Shown: piece after piece, positions 62,401 through 64,000 of the stretch
Layout of the letters: each line of letters begins with the position of its first letter
How positions within the stretch are numbered: the first letter of the stretch is position 1
Origin: Karalla daura
Taxonomy: Eukaryota; Chordata; Actinopteri; Chaetodontiformes; Leiognathidae
NCBI GenBank assembly: GCA_029224185.1
Contig: CM055198.1
Coordinates: forward strand, 4,290,424 to 4,354,423
Direction of reading: 5' to 3'
Length of the DNA stretch: 64,000 bases
Program-made: the position numbers and the translations under genes
The notes under the pieces: generated by a model
Seen by the model: the letters and a program-made list of their open reading frames with translations, nothing else
What the model was told of the DNA's origin: nothing
The model's database searches: none

Positions 62401-64000
62401 ATTAAAGCTCGCCGAAAGTGAAAAAAACGACCACCCCGGACCTGTCGTTTTGGCCGAGATCCCGACCCTGAGCGAGCGAGCCCAAACCCACCATTTGGGG
62501 TGTGAGCCGCCTCCGGGGTGGCCCACGCTCACTGGAAAAAGCAATCCCAATGCCGGATTTGATCCTGGAGCTGAGATATGAAAGCTCGCCGAAAGTGAAA
62601 AAAACGACCACCCCGGACCTGTCGTTTTGGCCGAGATCCCGACCCCGAGCGAGCGAGCCCAAACCCACCATTTGGGGTGTGAGCCGCCTCCGGGGTGGCC
62701 CACGCTCACTGGAAAAAGCAATGATGATGCCGGATTTGATCCTGGAGCTGAGATATTAAAGCTCGCCGAAAGTGAAAAAAACGACCACCCCGGACCTGTC
62801 GTTTTGGCCGAGAACCCGACCCCGAGCGAGCGAGCCCAAACCCACAATGTGGGGCGTGAGCCGCCTCCGGGGTGGCCCACGCTCACTGGAAAAAGCAATC
62901 CCGATGCCGGGTGTTGTTCCGGAGCTGAGATATTTACCTTCAACGAAAAGGAAAAAAACGACCACCCCGGACCTGTCGTTTTGGCAGAGATCCCGACCCC
63001 GAGCGAGCGAGCCCAAACCCACCATTTGGGGTGTGAGCCGCCTCCGGGGTGGCCCACGCTCACTGGAAAAAGCAATCCCGATGCCGGATTTGATCCTGGA
63101 GCTGAGATATTAAAGCTCGCCGAAAGTGAAAAAAACGACCACCCCGGACCTGTCGTTTTGGCCGAGATCCCGACCCTGAGCGAGCGAGCCCAAACCCACC
63201 ATTTGGGGTGTGAGCCGCCTCCGGGGTGGCCCACGCTCACTGGAAAAAGCAATCCCGATGCCGGATTTGATCCTGGAGCTGAGATATGAAAGCTCGCCGA
63301 AAGTGAAAAAAACGACCACCCCGGACCTGTCGTTTTGGCCGAGATCCCGACCCCGAGCGAGCGAGCCCAAACCCACCATTTGGGGTGTGAGCCGCCTCCG
63401 GGGTGGCCCACGCTCACTGGAAAAAGCAATCCCGATGCCGGATTTGATCCTGGAGCTGAGATATTAAAGCTCGCCGAAAGTGAAAAAAACGACCACCCCG
63501 GACCTGTCGTTTTGGCCGAGATCCCGACCCTGAGCGAGCGAGCCCAAACCCACCATTTGGGGTGTGAGCCGCCTCCGGGGTGGCCCACGCTCACTGGAAA
63601 AAGCAATCCCGATGCCGGATTTGATCCTGGAGCTGAGATATTAAAGCTCGCCGAAAGTGAAAAAAACGACCACCCCGGACCTGTCGTTTTGGCCGAGATC
63701 CCGACCCCGAGCGAGCGAGCCCAAACCCACCATTTGGGGTGTGAGCCGCCTCCGGGGTGGCCCACGCTCACTGGAAAAAGCAATCCCGATGCCGGATTTG
63801 ATCCTGGAGCTGAGATATTAAAGCTCGCCGAAAGTGAAAAAAACGACCACCCCGGACCTGTCGTTTTGGCCGAGATCCCGACCCCGAGCGAGCGAGCCCA
63901 AACCCACCATTTGGGGTGTGAGCCGCCTCCGGGGTGGCCCACGCTCACTGGAAAAAGCAATCCCGATGCCGGATTTGATCCTGGAGCTGAGATATTAAAG
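59462..64000 (+). repeat. 35/36-monomer duplication, copy 2, running off the window
   Basis: This repeats 53,267-57,514 with one additional A unit at about 61,588-61,762. The match breaks near 63,870, where copy 1 has 167A (about 57,502) and this copy does not. The window ends inside an A unit at unit position 114. Confidence 0.88.

Larger units (their letters stand above)
1..64000 (+). repeat. 177-bp tandem satellite array filling the window
   Basis: Head-to-tail 177-bp monomers cover every base. With unit position 1 set at base 1 (the start of AGCGAGCGAG), the same phase recurs at 178, 355, 709, 1594 and so on. After 12,379 it is shifted by 11 bases, and it is still in register at 64,000. 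That gives 361 complete units and a 114-base partial. No monomer is inverted and nothing unrelated interrupts the array. The consensus is about 59% GC with about 15 CpG. It contains an A5 tract at unit 66-70, an A7 tract at 128-134, and a 5-base dyad GAGCT/AGCTC at 98-102/113-117. Monomers differ from consensus mostly by a handful of shared substitutions, and private changes are rare, which indicates recent homogenisation. Both array ends lie outside the window. The family is not one I recognise. A centromeric or other heterochromatic role is inference from size and structure only. Confidence 0.98.

Noticed and set aside
12322..63960. Giant minus-strand protein of 59-residue repeats (LLFPVSVGHPGGG and so on)
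   Set aside because: It is an arithmetic by-product of a 177-bp period. There is no ATG start in context, no unique N- or C-terminal domain, no flanking gene structure, and substitutions affect residues freely. It ends only because the deletion monomer shifts the frame.
1..64000. CRISPR array
   Set aside because: There are no spacers: the repeat is contiguous and 177 bp long, with no short conserved repeat alternating with unique sequence and no cas genes.
1..64000. Telomeric or subtelomeric repeat (CCCAAACCCA at unit 11-20)
   Set aside because: It is a single short resemblance to plant-type telomere units, present once per 177 bp, not in tandem.
1..64000. Transposon, LTR or tRNA/5S-derived origin of the monomer
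   Set aside because: I saw no terminal repeats, target-site duplications, primer-binding site, coding domain, or recognisable A/B box pair. A distant origin cannot be excluded without a database search.
1..64000. Bacterial surface-protein repeat region
   Set aside because: There is no signal peptide, anchor or flanking gene, and both strands are open for kilobases. The array size and layered duplications fit a eukaryotic satellite far better.

Overview
The whole 64,000-base window is one uninterrupted head-to-tail satellite DNA array. The unit is 177 bp. I count 361 complete monomers, all in the same orientation, plus a final 114-base partial. Phase arithmetic supports this: taking unit position 1 as base 1, the last base falls at unit position 114 only if the net length change over the window is exactly -11. 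That change is one visible 11-base deletion in a single 166-bp monomer (12,214-12,379). I see no gene, RNA gene, transposon, CRISPR array or unique spacer.

This points to a eukaryotic nuclear genome, from a heterochromatic, centromeric, pericentromeric or subtelomeric satellite. I know of no bacterial or archaeal array of this kind. I do not recognise the monomer and cannot name the species. The consensus is about 59% GC (104 of 177) and has about 15 CpG, close to base-composition expectation, so methylation-driven CpG decay is not visible. The unit carries an A5 tract (unit 66-70) and an A7 tract (unit 128-134).

There are two main monomer types. About 297 are A-type. About 64 are B-type, differing from A at 14 positions, all within unit 87-126, with the rest essentially identical. 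A further haplotype (unit 22A, 25G, 31C) occurs in 26 monomers, all B-type, and makes a 13-base inverted repeat. Other diagnostic sites are 110G, 176T, 167A, 162A, 81G with or without 87C, and 56G. They let monomers be followed and show nested duplication.

Layout, left to right: 1-1,947 copies 15,566-17,512. 2,656-9,912 is a block that recurs at about 22,292-30,610 and, from its third monomer, at about 37,337-44,593. 9,913-12,213 is rich in B-type doublets. 12,214-12,379 is the deletion monomer. 12,380-14,326 is a local expansion of rare 81G/56G variants. 14,681-21,406 holds a 22-monomer repeat built on a 6-monomer repeat. 27,956-38,221 is a clear 29-monomer (5,133 bp) tandem duplication. 44,594-64,000 is reorganised, with 28-monomer and 35/36-monomer duplications and a doubled density of the 110G variant.

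Because 177 is 59 codons exactly, several reading frames stay open for kilobases, up to 17,212 codons on the minus strand from 63,960 down to 12,322. I treat these as by-products of the period, not genes. Monomer counts and block boundaries were read by hand from diagnostic variants and are good to about one monomer.
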